Made by a program: the position numbers and the translations under genes. Source: Mycolicibacterium thermoresistibile (lineage in GTDB: Bacteria; Actinomycetota; Actinomycetes; Mycobacteriales; Mycobacteriaceae). Taken from it: DNA of 64,000 nt. Location of the stretch: NCBI RefSeq assembly GCF_900187065.1, contig NZ_LT906483.1, positions 1,240,001 through 1,304,000 of the forward strand. The letters run 5' to 3'. Of this stretch, positions 37,205-47,967 are shown piece by piece. The notes beneath the pieces are model-generated. The model was given only the letters and a program-made list of their open reading frames with translations. It was not told where the DNA came from and did not search any database. Every line of letters starts with the position of its first letter. Positions within the stretch are counted from its first letter, which is position 1.

Positions 37205-38689
37205 ATGACCGACAGATTGCGGGTCAAATCGGTCGAGCAGTCGATCGCCGACACCGATGAACCTGACTCCCGGTTGCGGAAAGACCTGAGCTGGTGGGAT
37301 CTCACGGTCTTCGGGGTGTCGGTGGTGATCGGCGCCGGCATCTTCACCGTCACCGCCTCGACGGCCGGCAACATCACCGGACCCGCCATCTCGGTGTCCT
37401 TCATCATCGCGGCGATCGCCTGCGGACTGGCCGCACTGTGCTACGCCGAATTCGCCTCCACCGTCCCGGTCGCCGGCAGCGCGTACACGTTCTCGTATGC
37501 GACCTTCGGCGAATTCGTGGCCTGGATCATCGGCTGGGACCTCATTCTGGAGTTCTCGGTGGCCGCCGCGGTCGTCGCCAAGGGGTGGTCCAGCTATCTC
37601 GGCGAGGTCTTCGAGTTCGCCGGGGCGACCACCCGGCTCGGGCCGATCACCCTGGACTGGGGCGCCCTGCTGATCATCGGCTTCGTCACCGTGCTGCTGG
37701 CCACCGGCACCAAGCTGTCGGCGAACGTCTCGCTGGCGATCACCGTCATCAAGGTGGGGGTCGTGCTGCTGGTGGTGATCGTGGGCGCGTTCTTCATCAA
37801 GGCCGCCAACTACACCCCCTTCATCCCGCCCGCCGAAGCCGGTGGTGAGGCCGGCAGGAGTCTGGACCAGTCACTGTTCTCACTCATCACCGGGGCCGAG
37901 GGCAGCAGCTACGGGTGGTACGGCCTGTTGGCCGGCGCGTCGATCGTGTTCTTCGCGTTCATCGGTTTCGACATCATCGCCACCACCGCGGAGGAGACCA
38001 AGAACCCGCAGCGCGATGTGGCCCGCGGCATCATGGCCACGCTGGGCATCGTCACGGTGCTCTACGTGGCGGTCTCGCTGGTCCTGACCGGGATGGTCCA
38101 CTACACCGAACTGCGGGCCGCCGGTGAGAACGCCAACCTGGCGACCGCGTTCGCGGCCAACGGTATCGACTGGGCCGCCAAGGTGATCTCGATCGGCGCC
38201 CTGGCCGGGCTGACCACCGTGGTCATCGTGTTGGTGCTCGGCCAGACGCGGGTGCTGTTCGCGATGTCCCGCGACGGGTTGCTGCCGCGGCCTCTCAGCA
38301 AGACCGGGCCCCGCGGCACGCCGGTGCGGATCACGGTGCTGGTCGGTGCTCTGGTCGCGATCGCCGCTTCGGTGTTCCCGGTCGGCAATCTCGAGGAGAT
38401 GGTCAATATCGGCACCCTGTTCGCATTCGCCTTGGTGTCAGCGGGTGTCATCGTGCTGCGGCGGACCCGGCCCGACCTCAAGCGCGGGTTCCGGGTGCCG
38501 TTCGTGCCCTGGCTGCCGCTGGCCGCCATTGCGGCCTGCCTGTGGCTGATGCTCAACCTCACCGGGTTGACCTGGGTCCGGTTCCTGGGCTGGATGGCGC
38601 TCGGACTGGTGCTCTACTTCTTCTACGGCCGGCATCATTCGATGCTCGGGCGGGGCATGACCGACATCTCGGCACGCCGGACGGGCTGA
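37205..38689 (+). CDS. APC-family cationic amino acid permease
   Basis: Encodes 494 residues from ATG 37205 with GAGGGG upstream. Twelve or more transmembrane helices of the amino acid-polyamine-cation superfamily; TM1 has the substrate-binding glycine motif FGVSVVIGAGIFTVTAST, TM6 region IVFFAFIGFDIIATTAEETK, and later VLVLGQTRVLFAMSRDGLLP. Closest in pattern to CAT-type permeases (YfnA/Rv3253c as I recall), which import basic or neutral amino acids. Immediately upstream of the alkane operon but separated by a promoter region. Confidence 0.93.
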   Translation: MTDRLRVKSVEQSIADTDEPDSRLRKDLSWWDLTVFGVSVVIGAGIFTVTASTAGNITGPAISVSFIIAAIACGLAALCYAEFASTVPVAGSAYTFSYATFGEFVAWIIGWDLILEFSVAAAVVAKGWSSYLGEVFEFAGATTRLGPITLDWGALLIIGFVTVLLATGTKLSANVSLAITVIKVGVVLLVVIVGAFFIKAANYTPFIPPAEAGGEAGRSLDQSLFSLITGAEGSSYGWYGLLAGASIVFFAFIGFDIIATTAEETKNPQRDVARGIMATLGIVTVLYVAVSLVLTGMVHYTELRAAGENANLATAFAANGIDWAAKVISIGALAGLTTVVIVLVLGQTRVLFAMSRDGLLPRPLSKTGPRGTPVRITVLVGALVAIAASVFPVGNLEEMVNIGTLFAFALVSAGVIVLRRTRPDLKRGFRVPFVPWLPLAAIAACLWLMLNLTGLTWVRFLGWMALGLVLYFFYGRHHSMLGRGMTDISARRTG

Positions 38690-38712
38690 CTCCTCTTTAC
38701 AAATCGGTCATC

Positions 38713-38747
38713 GATGTCTAGACATCCGACAACGAGCTCTGTATCGT
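38713..38747 (+). promoter_or_regulatory. Candidate promoter with overlapping palindromic operator, alkB operon
   Basis: GATGTCTAGACATC (38713-38726) is a perfect 14-bp palindrome. It covers a likely -35 hexamer TAGACA (38719-38724), with TATCGT (38742-38747) 17 bases downstream as the -10. The TetR-type regulator encoded in the same operon is the natural candidate to bind it. Confidence 0.5.
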
Positions 38748-38786
38748 CTAATTCACGTGTGGTGCAGCTCTCAGGAGGAGTGAGTC

Positions 38787-40001
38787 ATGACGACCGAGCT
38801 GTCGAACGTCGACGCCACGGTGTGGCGCGACAAGAAGCGGTATCTGTGGCTGCTGGGTCTGGTCGCCCCGACCGCCCTGTTCTTCATGCTTCCGGTGGTG
38901 TGGGCGTTCAACAAGCTCGACTGGCACATCGCCGCCCAGGTGCCGTTCTGGATCGGCCCGATCCTGGTGTACGTGCTGTTGCCGATCCTGGACCTCCGTT
39001 TCGGTCCGGACGGCCAGAATCCGCCGGATGAGGTGATGGAGCGGCTCGAGAACGACAGGTACTACCGCTACTGCACCTACCTCTACATCCCGTTCCAGTA
39101 CGCCAGCTTCATCGTCGGGGCGTATCTGTTCACCGCCACCGACCTGGGCTGGCTCGGCTTCGACGGCGGCCTGGGCTGGCCGGCCAAGCTGGGTCTGGCG
39201 TTGTCGGTCGGCGTCCTCGGCGGCGTCGGCATCAACACCGCGCACGAACTCGGCCACAAGAAGGACTCACTGGAACGCTGGCTGTCGAAGATCACCCTGG
39301 CGCAGACCGGCTACGGCCACTTCTACATCGAACACAACCGCGGTCACCATGTCCGTGTCGCCACCCCCGAGGACCCCGCGTCGGCGCGGTTCGGGGAGAC
39401 GTTCTGGGAGTTCCTGCCGCGCAGTGTCTTCGGCGGGCTGAAATCCGGCTGGCAGCTCGAGGCGCAGCGGCTCCGCCGGGCCGGCAAGAGCCCGTGGCAT
39501 CCCAGCAACGACGTGCTCAACGCGTGGGCGATGACGGTGGTGCTGTGGGGCGTGCTGATCGCGGTGTTCGGCGTCGGAGTGATCCCCTACCTGCTCATCC
39601 AGGCGGTGTTCGGCTTCAGTCTGCTCGAATCGGTCAACTACCTCGAGCACTACGGTCTGCTCCGGCAGAAGACCGCAAGCGGCCGCTACGAACGCTGCAC
39701 CCCCGAACACAGCTGGAACTCAGACCATCTGGTGACCAACCTGTTCCTGTACCACCTGCAGCGCCACAGCGACCACCACGCCAACCCCACCCGTCGGTAC
39801 CAGACGCTGCGCAGCCTCGACGGCTCGCCGAATCTGCCCAGCGGCTACGCCACCATGATCGGGTTGACCTACATCCCGCCGCTGTGGCGTCGGGTCATGG
39901 ACCATCGGGTGCTCGAGCACTACGGCGGTGACATCACCAAGGTGAACGTGCACCCGCGGGTTCGGGAGAAGGTGGTGGCCAAGTACGGAGGCGCCCGGTG
40001 A
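38787..40001 (+). CDS. alkB: Alkane 1-monooxygenase AlkB
   Basis: Encodes 404 residues, ATG preceded by AGGAGGAG. An integral membrane non-heme diiron hydroxylase: six transmembrane segments and the histidine boxes NTAHELGHKK, EHNRGHHVRV and LQRHSDHHANPTRRYQ, plus the NYLEHYGLLR motif characteristic of alkane hydroxylases. It oxidises medium-chain n-alkanes to 1-alkanols using electrons from rubredoxin. Its stop overlaps the first rubredoxin start (GTGA). Operon alkB-rubA-rubB-tetR, with sahH downstream. Confidence 0.97.
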   Translation: MTTELSNVDATVWRDKKRYLWLLGLVAPTALFFMLPVVWAFNKLDWHIAAQVPFWIGPILVYVLLPILDLRFGPDGQNPPDEVMERLENDRYYRYCTYLYIPFQYASFIVGAYLFTATDLGWLGFDGGLGWPAKLGLALSVGVLGGVGINTAHELGHKKDSLERWLSKITLAQTGYGHFYIEHNRGHHVRVATPEDPASARFGETFWEFLPRSVFGGLKSGWQLEAQRLRRAGKSPWHPSNDVLNAWAMTVVLWGVLIAVFGVGVIPYLLIQAVFGFSLLESVNYLEHYGLLRQKTASGRYERCTPEHSWNSDHLVTNLFLYHLQRHSDHHANPTRRYQTLRSLDGSPNLPSGYATMIGLTYIPPLWRRVMDHRVLEHYGGDITKVNVHPRVREKVVAKYGGAR

Positions 40002-40165
40002 GCGCCTACCGCTGCCCGGTCTGCGACTACGTCTACGACGAGGCCAAAGGGGCCGCGCGGGAGGGATTTCCGGCCGGAACTCCGTGGAGTGAAGTGCCCG
40101 ACGACTGGCCGTGCCCCGATTGCGGGGTGCGCGACAAGGTCGACTTCGAACCGGTGACCGGCTGA
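39998..40165 (+). CDS. rubA: Rubredoxin 1
   Basis: Encodes 55 residues from GTG 39998, sharing 4 bases with alkB. The two C-x-x-C clusters that bind iron are YRCPVCDYVYDEAKG and WPCPDCGVRDKVDFEPV. The second cluster reads C-P-D-C-G-V-R, unlike the C-P-x-C-G-A-x-K of electron-transferring AlkG2-type rubredoxins, so this one is of the AlkG1-type that usually does not replace the electron donor to AlkB. Confidence 0.92.
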   Translation: MSAYRCPVCDYVYDEAKGAAREGFPAGTPWSEVPDDWPCPDCGVRDKVDFEPVTG

Positions 40166-40216
40166 CGGCAGACATCGGCGCAGAGGGCACATCGACGCAG
40201 AGATACGGAGAGAACC

Positions 40217-40396
40217 GTGGATTACAAGCTCTACATGTGCGTGCAGTGCGGCTTCGAGTACGACGAGGCCAAGGGCTGGCCGGAGGAGGGCATCGCGCCG
40301 GGCACCCGCTGGGAGGACATCCCCGACGACTGGAGCTGCCCGGACTGCGGCGCGGCCAAGTCGGATTTCGAGATGGTGGAGGTTGCCCGCTCCTGA
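40217..40396 (+). CDS. rubB: Rubredoxin 2
   Basis: Encodes 59 residues from GTG 40217. Iron clusters [19 protein letters not shown] and [18 protein letters not shown]. The second cluster C-P-D-C-G-A-x-K is typical of AlkG2-type rubredoxins that carry electrons from a reductase to AlkB. No rubredoxin reductase gene is next to it, so that partner must be encoded elsewhere. Confidence 0.94.
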   Translation: MDYKLYMCVQCGFEYDEAKGWPEEGIAPGTRWEDIPDDWSCPDCGAAKSDFEMVEVARS

Positions 40397-40412
40397 CCGC
40401 TAGATTTGCGGT

Positions 40413-41033
40413 GTGGTGAGCCGGCGCGACAAGCGGGTCCCGTACGCCGAGGCGTCCAGGGTGCTGCTCCGGGATTCGATCCTGGACGGAATGCGAGAGT
40501 TGCTGCAGACCCGTGACTGGTCTCAGATCACCCTGGCGGACGTGGCGAAGGCCGCCGGGATCAGCCGGCAGACCATCTACAACGAATTCGGGTCCCGTCA
40601 GGGACTGGCGCAGGGGTACGCGCTGCGGCTGGCCGATCGCCTCGTCGATGAGGTCGACGAGGCGATCGCGAACAACGTCGGCGACATCCATGCCGCGTTT
40701 CTGGCCGGATTCCGGAAGTTCTTCGCCGAGTCGGCCGCCGATCCGCTGGTGATCTCGCTGCTCACCGGAAGCGCGAAACCGGACCTGTTGCAGCTCATCA
40801 CCACCGACAGCGCACCGATCATCACGCGGGCGTCGCAACGGCTCACCGAATCGTTCCAGAGCAGCTGGGTGCGGGCCAGCGAGGAGGACGCCGGAGTGCT
40901 GGCGCGCGCGATCGTGCGACTGGCCATGAGCTACGTGTCGATGCCACCGGAGGCCGACCACGACGTGGCCCACGATCTGGCCCGGCTGATGACGCCGTTC
41001 GCCGAACGTTACGGTGTCATTGAAGAGGTTTAG
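40413..41033 (+). CDS. TetR-family regulator of the alkane operon
   Basis: Encodes 206 residues from GTG 40413 or GTG 40416. The N-terminal helix-turn-helix is clear: LQTRDWSQITLADVAKAAGI then SRQTIYNEFGSRQGLAQG. The C-terminal ligand-binding domain is helical and variable. Being the last gene of alkB-rubA-rubB it probably represses the operon and senses an alkane-derived fatty acid or acyl-CoA; the palindrome at 38713-38726 is a likely target. This regulatory link is inferred from context. Confidence 0.9.
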   Translation: MVSRRDKRVPYAEASRVLLRDSILDGMRELLQTRDWSQITLADVAKAAGISRQTIYNEFGSRQGLAQGYALRLADRLVDEVDEAIANNVGDIHAAFLAGFRKFFAESAADPLVISLLTGSAKPDLLQLITTDSAPIITRASQRLTESFQSSWVRASEEDAGVLARAIVRLAMSYVSMPPEADHDVAHDLARLMTPFAERYGVIEEV

Positions 41034-41102
41034 CGGCGCCGCCGATCGCGAGGCTAATCTCGACCGAATCAAGTAGTTCTGACTGCGCGAGTGAGGAAGT
41101 AG

Positions 41103-42568
<1,466 letters not shown>

Positions 42569-42569
<1 letters not shown>

Positions 42570-43771
42570 TGATGACCACTCGTGCGGGGTGGTCGCGGCT
42601 GATCTTCGCAGCGGTCCTGTGCGCCGCCGGACTGCTGATCGCCCCGACCCCGAATGCTGTTGCCGCGGCGCCGAACTGGTCCTGGCTGGACGCCCGGCAC
42701 TATGCCGGACCGATTCCGGCGGAACCGACGTTGCTGGAATCGGTGCGGCTCGACCCGGCGTTGTCGGTGCGCGGGGCGGGCGAGGCGTACCGGATTCTGT
42801 ACTCGACGGTCAACCAATACGGTCAGCCTGCGGTGAGTACCGCCGCGGTGTTCGTGCCGCACGGCGAGGCGCCATCCGGCGGATGGCCGGTGGTCGCGTG
42901 GGCGCACGGCACGGTCGGATTGGGCGACGACTGCACCCCCTCGGCGTTGCCGCGCTCCGCACGTGACGACGAGTACCTGTCGCACTGGCTCGACCAGGGC
43001 TACGCGGTGGTCGCCACCGATTACGTGGGCCTCGGCACGCCGGGGCTGATGAGCTACCTCAACAGCGTGGCGACAGCCCACGCGGTCATCGATTCGGTGG
43101 TCGCCGCGCACCAGTTGGACCTGCCGTTGTCCCCGAAGTGGGCGATCGTCGGCCAGTCCCAGGGCGGCGGCGCGGCGGTGAACAGTGCGCGGTGGGCGAC
43201 CGAGTTCAGTGCCGGCAGCGGTCTGGACTACCGCGGTGTGGTGGCGACCGGTACCCCGGCGAACATCGAGACCGTCGTCAAGATGGGTGCCCCGGACATG
43301 CAGCTGCCGCCGGAACTCGGGCCGGCGGCCAACAGCTACACCGCCTACATCCTGGCGGCGTTCCGGGAAGCGCGGCCGGACATCGACGTCGACTCGGTGC
43401 TGACGCCGGCTGGGCTGGAAGCCGTGGCCAAGGCCGAAACGGTGTGCAAACCGCAATTGGACTCCGAACTGGCCGGTATGACACCGGCGCAGTTCTTCAG
43501 CGCGCCGTTGGCCTCCGTGCCCGGACTCCCCGAAGCCCTCGACGAGTACATGGGCACCCCGGTCACCGGTTATGACCGTCCGATCTTCCTCGGGGTGGGC
43601 CTGCTCGACCGCGACGTGCCGCCGCAGTCGACGCTGAAGTTCTACGATCAGCTGGTCGCGCACAATCAGAACGTCGAACTGCGCATCTACCCGCACGAGG
43701 ATCACAGCGGTACGGTGCTGGCGTCCCTGCCGGACTCCACGCCGTTCCTGGCCGCCGCATTCGCAGACTGA
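42569..43771 (+). CDS. Secreted lipase-like alpha/beta hydrolase
   Basis: Encodes 400 residues. A signal peptide (LIFAAVLCAAGLLIAPTPNA) is followed by the pattern of the LIP (Candida-lipase-like) family: AYRILYSTVNQYGQPAVSTA, GWPVVAWAHGTVGLGDDCTP, DYVGLGTPGLMSYLNS and the nucleophile elbow VGQSQGGGAAV (GxSxG). A probable catalytic histidine lies in the C-terminal YPHEDHSGTV. It should act outside the cytoplasm on esters or lipids. The ATG overlaps the sahH stop (TGATG). It begins the accessory stretch between sahH and tmk, followed by a second lipase. Confidence 0.88.
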
Positions 43772-43864
43772 GTCCAAGCACGGGCGTCGCACAGCCCGCA
43801 GACCCGAGTGATGCTCATCGCCGCCTCCGCCCCGCACCCCCTGGTGCCTTGTTAACGTCACGAG

Positions 43865-45160
43865 ATGGTGCGGGGATTCGCCGGATCGGTCTGCGTGCTG
43901 CTGATCGTGTCGATGGGTATGTCATCGCCGCTCGCACGGGCCGAAGATCCGTTCACACATGAACAGAAGTACACCGCGTTCTACACTCCGCCCGACCCGT
44001 TGCCGCCAGGCGAACCCGGGGACCTGATCCGCACCGAGCCGGCCCGCCTGGTGTTGGAACCGTCCGGTCAGCTCGGCGCGATCATGGCGACCGGTACGCG
44101 GATCATGTATCGCAGCACCGACAGTCGCGGCAACCCGAACGTGGTCACCGGGATGTACTTCGAACCACACAACGACTGGCCGCACGGCGGTCCACGCCCG
44201 CTGATCGCGTACGGTCCGGGCACCCAGGGCCAGGGTGATCAGTGCGCTCCGTCGCGGATGTTCAGCGAGGGCATCCACTGGACCAGTGGGGCGGACATCA
44301 TGTTCAACTACGAGGAGATGTTCGTGGCGACGATGGTGGCGCGCGGGTTCGCCATCGTCATGACCGACTACGAGGGGCTCGGCACACCCGGGGTGCACAC
44401 CTATGTGAACCGGTTGGCGCAGGGGCATGCGTTGATCGACGCCGCCCGGGCAGCCAAGCGGTTACCGGGAACATCGCTCGATCCCGATGGGCCGGTGGCG
44501 TTCTGGGGTTATTCGCAAGGCGGTGGGGCGGCCGCCTCGGCTGCCGAGCTGGCCTCGACCTACGGACCCGAACTCGACGTGGTCGGCACCTATGCCGGCT
44601 CCCCGCCGGCCGACCTGGTCGCACTGCTGCCGTTCGCCGACGGAAGCGTTCTGGTGGGTGCCCTCGGATATGCGCTCAACGGTGCGATCGCCGCGTATCC
44701 CGAAGCCGAAGAGAAGATCCGGGCGACATTGACCCCGCGCGGTGCGCACATGCTCGATGAGGTCAAAGACCAGTGTGTCGGTGAGACGTTGATGAAGTTC
44801 GCCTTCCGGCACCTGCAGCCGTACTTCAACGTGGACATCTTCACCGCGGTCGAGGAGGAACCCTTCAAGAGCCTGTTCGAACTCCAGCGGCTCGGCGGAC
44901 TGAAACCCGAGGGGCCGGTGCTGATCAACGCCAACCGGTTCGATCCCCTGGTGCCGTGGGCGCCCGCCATGCAGATGGGCAGGGACTGGTGTGCGATGGG
45001 CGCCGACGTCGAGGCCCGCACCAATGAGCAGCCACCGCTGTTCAACAAGCTGATCGTCAATCACGGGCTACCCATGCTGGTGGACGGTGAACCGGCGATG
45101 CAGTGGATCGCGGACCGGTTCAAAGGGGTGCCGACCGCACCGAACTGCGGGCGGTTCTAG
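43865..45160 (+). CDS. Second secreted lipase-like alpha/beta hydrolase
   Basis: Encodes 431 residues. N-terminal signal (VCVLLIVSMGMSSPLARAED), then PARLVLEPSGQLGAIMATGT, RPLIAYGPGTQGQGDQCAPS, MTDYEGLGTPGVHTYVNRLA and the elbow FWGYSQGGGAAASAAEL (GxSxG). Same LIP family as the preceding gene, with the shared TDYxGLGTPG motif, so the two are diverged tandem paralogues. A candidate terminal histidine is in KLIVNHGLPM. Substrate unknown; probable exported esterase or lipase. Confidence 0.88.
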   Translation: MVRGFAGSVCVLLIVSMGMSSPLARAEDPFTHEQKYTAFYTPPDPLPPGEPGDLIRTEPARLVLEPSGQLGAIMATGTRIMYRSTDSRGNPNVVTGMYFEPHNDWPHGGPRPLIAYGPGTQGQGDQCAPSRMFSEGIHWTSGADIMFNYEEMFVATMVARGFAIVMTDYEGLGTPGVHTYVNRLAQGHALIDAARAAKRLPGTSLDPDGPVAFWGYSQGGGAAASAAELASTYGPELDVVGTYAGSPPADLVALLPFADGSVLVGALGYALNGAIAAYPEAEEKIRATLTPRGAHMLDEVKDQCVGETLMKFAFRHLQPYFNVDIFTAVEEEPFKSLFELQRLGGLKPEGPVLINANRFDPLVPWAPAMQMGRDWCAMGADVEARTNEQPPLFNKLIVNHGLPMLVDGEPAMQWIADRFKGVPTAPNCGRF

Positions 45161-45206
45161 TGTCGGCCGGTGTGGCGTCACTGGATAGGATTCCGTCACT
45201 TACCAC

Positions 45207-46296
45207 ATGATCGCGGGGAGGACGGTCATCGACGGAGCGACAGACCACACCACGGCGGCCGGCGGTGACACCATCGCCGCGGCCGACGCCCACCTCGCCG
45301 CCGGTGACCATCGCCGTGCCGTGACGTTGCTGCGGTCCGCGTTGACCGACGCTCCCCATCATCCCCAATTGCTCGCACGCTGTGCGCAGGCATGCTACGG
45401 CCTGGGTGACTATGCGGGTGCGGCTGCGGCGGCGTACGCGGCGCTGACGGTCGCGCCGACTGACGAGAACGCCATGACGGTGTACGCGTTGGCACTGCAG
45501 CGTCAGGGCCGGTATGCCGAGGCGTTGCACATGGCGTGGACGACCGCCGACACCCATCGCGAGTCCGGACACGCCCAATACGTGTACGCCGGTGTGTTGG
45601 CCGAGTGCGGACATCTGACGGCGGCGCTCGACGTCATCGAGCGTGCGATCCGGCTCGACGGGGCGGTGGCGGACTATTGGACCCTGCGCGGCGACATCTA
45701 CCGTCAGCTGTGGGGGCCGACCGGCGGCCGATCAGAGCCATCAGCAGGCGCTGCGTCTCGATCCGGACAATGCCGGCGTGATGCGGAATCTGGCGGCCAA
45801 CAGATTGCCGCCCGGACCCATGGGCAAGAGACTTCGTCCTCTGGTGGCGGCGTACGAGACTCACCCCGAGATGCGGCCCTACCTGTACGGGGAGATCGCG
45901 AAGGCGTTGGCCCGGGTGCTTTGGGCCGGAATGCTACTGGCGATACCGCTTCTCATCGTGCTTGCAGCGCCTGAGGAGGGTCTCAACGGTTCGTGGGCCA
46001 CGATCGCGCCCAGAGTTATCGCCGCAACAGGCACGGTGGCGTCGGTGGCGGTGATTGTGTGGGTGATGCGAACCGTTCCGGACCGCCTGTTGCGATCGAT
46101 GTTACGACGGTACCGAATCGTGTCCGCGCGGCTGGTATTCGTGATCGTCGCGGTCTTCCTGGGGGTGACGGTCACCATCTTCGGTAAGACTCCGGTAACT
46201 CTTTCCCTTGCCCTGCCGCTGCTGATCATCGGTCTGTTCGTGTTGCGGTGGATGGGACCGTTCCGAATCAGTGATCGGATAGTGCGGCACGATTAG
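45207..46296 (+). pseudogene. TPR-repeat membrane protein, frameshifted
   Basis: Two overlapping frames together make one protein. The first (from 45207) encodes three tetratricopeptide repeats, for example AADAHLAAGDHRRAVTLLRS and ALALQRQGRYAEALHM; after GDIYRQLWG it loses homology. The +1 frame continues with AADQSHQQALRLDPDNAGVM, another TPR, then four transmembrane helices such as GMLLAIPLLIVLAAP and RLVFVIVAVFLGVTVTIFG. Removing one G from the G run 45712-45716 restores a continuous reading frame of about 363 codons. Either a real frameshift or a homopolymer error. Function unknown; membrane-anchored interaction protein by inference. Confidence 0.7.
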
Positions 46297-46334
46297 CGGC
46301 GGTCGGGAGGGTCTGCCGCCTTACCGCCTGAGCT

Positions 46335-47824
46335 TCAATTCGAAGGCTGTTCCTCGGTGTCCTCGCGATTTCTGACACCCAGATTGTTCAGGTTGCCGGC
46401 CGTATTCTCGATGTGATCGAGCACGGTTTCGTGAGCCGGCGGCTCGACTGGCGCGCGTTCACCGCCATGGCCGGCATCAGCGCGCTGCGCGGGCGGTCTC
46501 CCAGCCGGGGATGGGGCGGGCTCAACCCCACGTCCGGGGATGCCGGTTCCTGGAATCCCTGGGGTTCTCGCGTCGACTCCGCGGCCAAATGCGCTCGCAG
46601 CCCTGCCTAGGGATGTTGTCGCACGGGTTGTTCCGCCCAGCACGCCGACGGGGGTGAAGAAGGAGCCGACGTTGAAGATCGCTTCCCCAGCTGCACGGCC
46701 CGGATTTTCTCCTGACCACTTGTCCCACGCCACTATCGTTTTGCCCATTTCCGCAAGGATTTCCGGCATTTTCGTTGGGTCTGGTCCAACTGTGAGGGCC
46801 AGATTGGCCAGGCCCCTCCAGGTGTCGGCGTCGGCCAACGCCACCACGCCGGTGACCGTGCCGATCAGTCCCGTCACCACACCCACCCCGAGGTCGGTGC
46901 GGAGCTCGATGCGATCAGCCATGGCTCCACCCACCTGTTCGCCGAAGACCGCGACCAAGTTGGGCCGCAACCATTTCTGGAACGCGGTCGCAGCGTCGCC
47001 GATCAGGGTGGCGAGTTCCTCGAGGAGTCCTATCACCCCTTTGACCTGACGTTGGAAATTGTCCAGAACGGTGCGAACGTCGCGGGCGACCTCGCGAAGA
47101 ATGTCCTTCCCGTCACCGGTGAGAATCCCCTTCACCGTGTGGAACAAGCCGCTGATCGACACTCTGCCCACCAGTCGGCGGATCGCGTCCTGGGTCCCTT
47201 GAACGGTGGCAGCGAAATCCTCGACCTCGCGTGCCACCTCCACGCTCGCATCCGTCAACGCCGAAATCCCCCGCGCCAGCTCGTCCAGGCCGGAGACAAT
47301 GGCCGGGGTCTCAGGGGTGTTCTGCGCACTGACAACCGCTAGCACCGGCGCCAGCTGCGGCTCGAAGACGGCGAATCCGTGTGCGAAGTTGCGCCACTGC
47401 GCAACGGTCAACCTCAGCATCGCCGGATTTCCCGACGGCCACGCCATATTCAAGAACGGTCGGATCATCGCGAATCGAGGCGGAGGCGGCACCACCATCG
47501 AGTTCGGTCCGGCGGAGATGTCAGCGGCCGTCGTCATGCCCGGCTCACCGCCCAGACCGACCGGACCGCCTCCGCCGACAGTCGAAGCCGCGTCGGCGTT
47601 CTGGTAGTTCACACCGGTCGCCTCCAACCGGAATCCGACGCTAACCCGACCTTCACACCGGCCGGATCCAGACCGGACGCGATACCGCTCGACAATGCCG
47701 AGCCCAACGCGTCGGACAGCATGCCCAATTGCGAGCCGAGGGATCCCAAATGACGACCGGCGCGGATGACCGCTTCCGGATCAACCTCGATCCGCCCACC
47801 GGCTGTTCCGACAGTTACTGCCAC
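46335..47824 (-). pseudogene. CpnT-like N-terminal channel-domain protein, disrupted, no toxin domain
   Basis: The first frame, from GTG 47824, has a WXG100/EspC-like start (GGRIEVDPEAVIRAGRHLGS) up to DPAGVKVG and then stops. The next frame, from within 47640, continues GFRLEATGVNYQNADAAS and runs to 46335: RPFLNMAWPSGNPAMLRLTV, a helical mid-region, and IVAWDKWSGENPGRAAGEAI. These segments follow the order of the N-terminal half of CpnT (P-Y-I-G-M-I-W-P-N-G and H-W-D-E-W-T-x-N-P in that protein, as I recall). Compared with CpnT, about 25 residues are missing at the break. The C-terminus is proline-rich and ends without a TNT-type toxin domain. Confidence 0.7.
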
Positions 47825-47955
47825 ATCTGCCCGTTCTTTGTCACCGCATCCGCATAGTTCCTGTGCGCAGTCTCAGCGACCTGGCGTAGTTGCGACAACG
47901 CCGGTCTTCATCTGCTCGACCCTGCCCGCAGCTGAGCGAAATCCACCACCAACAC
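47815..47955 (-). pseudogene. EsxE-like WXG100 remnant
   Basis: Too short to be called as an intact gene. From GTG 47955 (AGGAGA upstream) the frame gives LVVDFAQLRA; a one-base shift gives VEQMKT; another frame gives LSQLRQVAETAHRNYADAVT then KNGQMWQ and TAA 47815-47817. The ending parallels the EsxE C-terminus I recall (S-A-H-A-N-Y-T-G-A-M-A-T-N-L-G-M-W-S). The central W-x-G hairpin is gone. The stop overlaps the GTG start of the CpnT-like gene, the coupling expected of an esxE-cpnT pair. Confidence 0.6.
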
Positions 47956-47967
47956 CGTCGATGTCTC

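Noticed and set aside
41034..41102. SAH riboswitch before sahH
   Set aside because: The gap is only 69 bases and lacks the conserved SAH riboswitch core; no supporting pairing was found.
45700..45735. Programmed ribosomal frameshift in the TPR gene
   Set aside because: No slippery heptamer of the known -1 type and no downstream structure; a one-base insertion in a G run explains it more simply.
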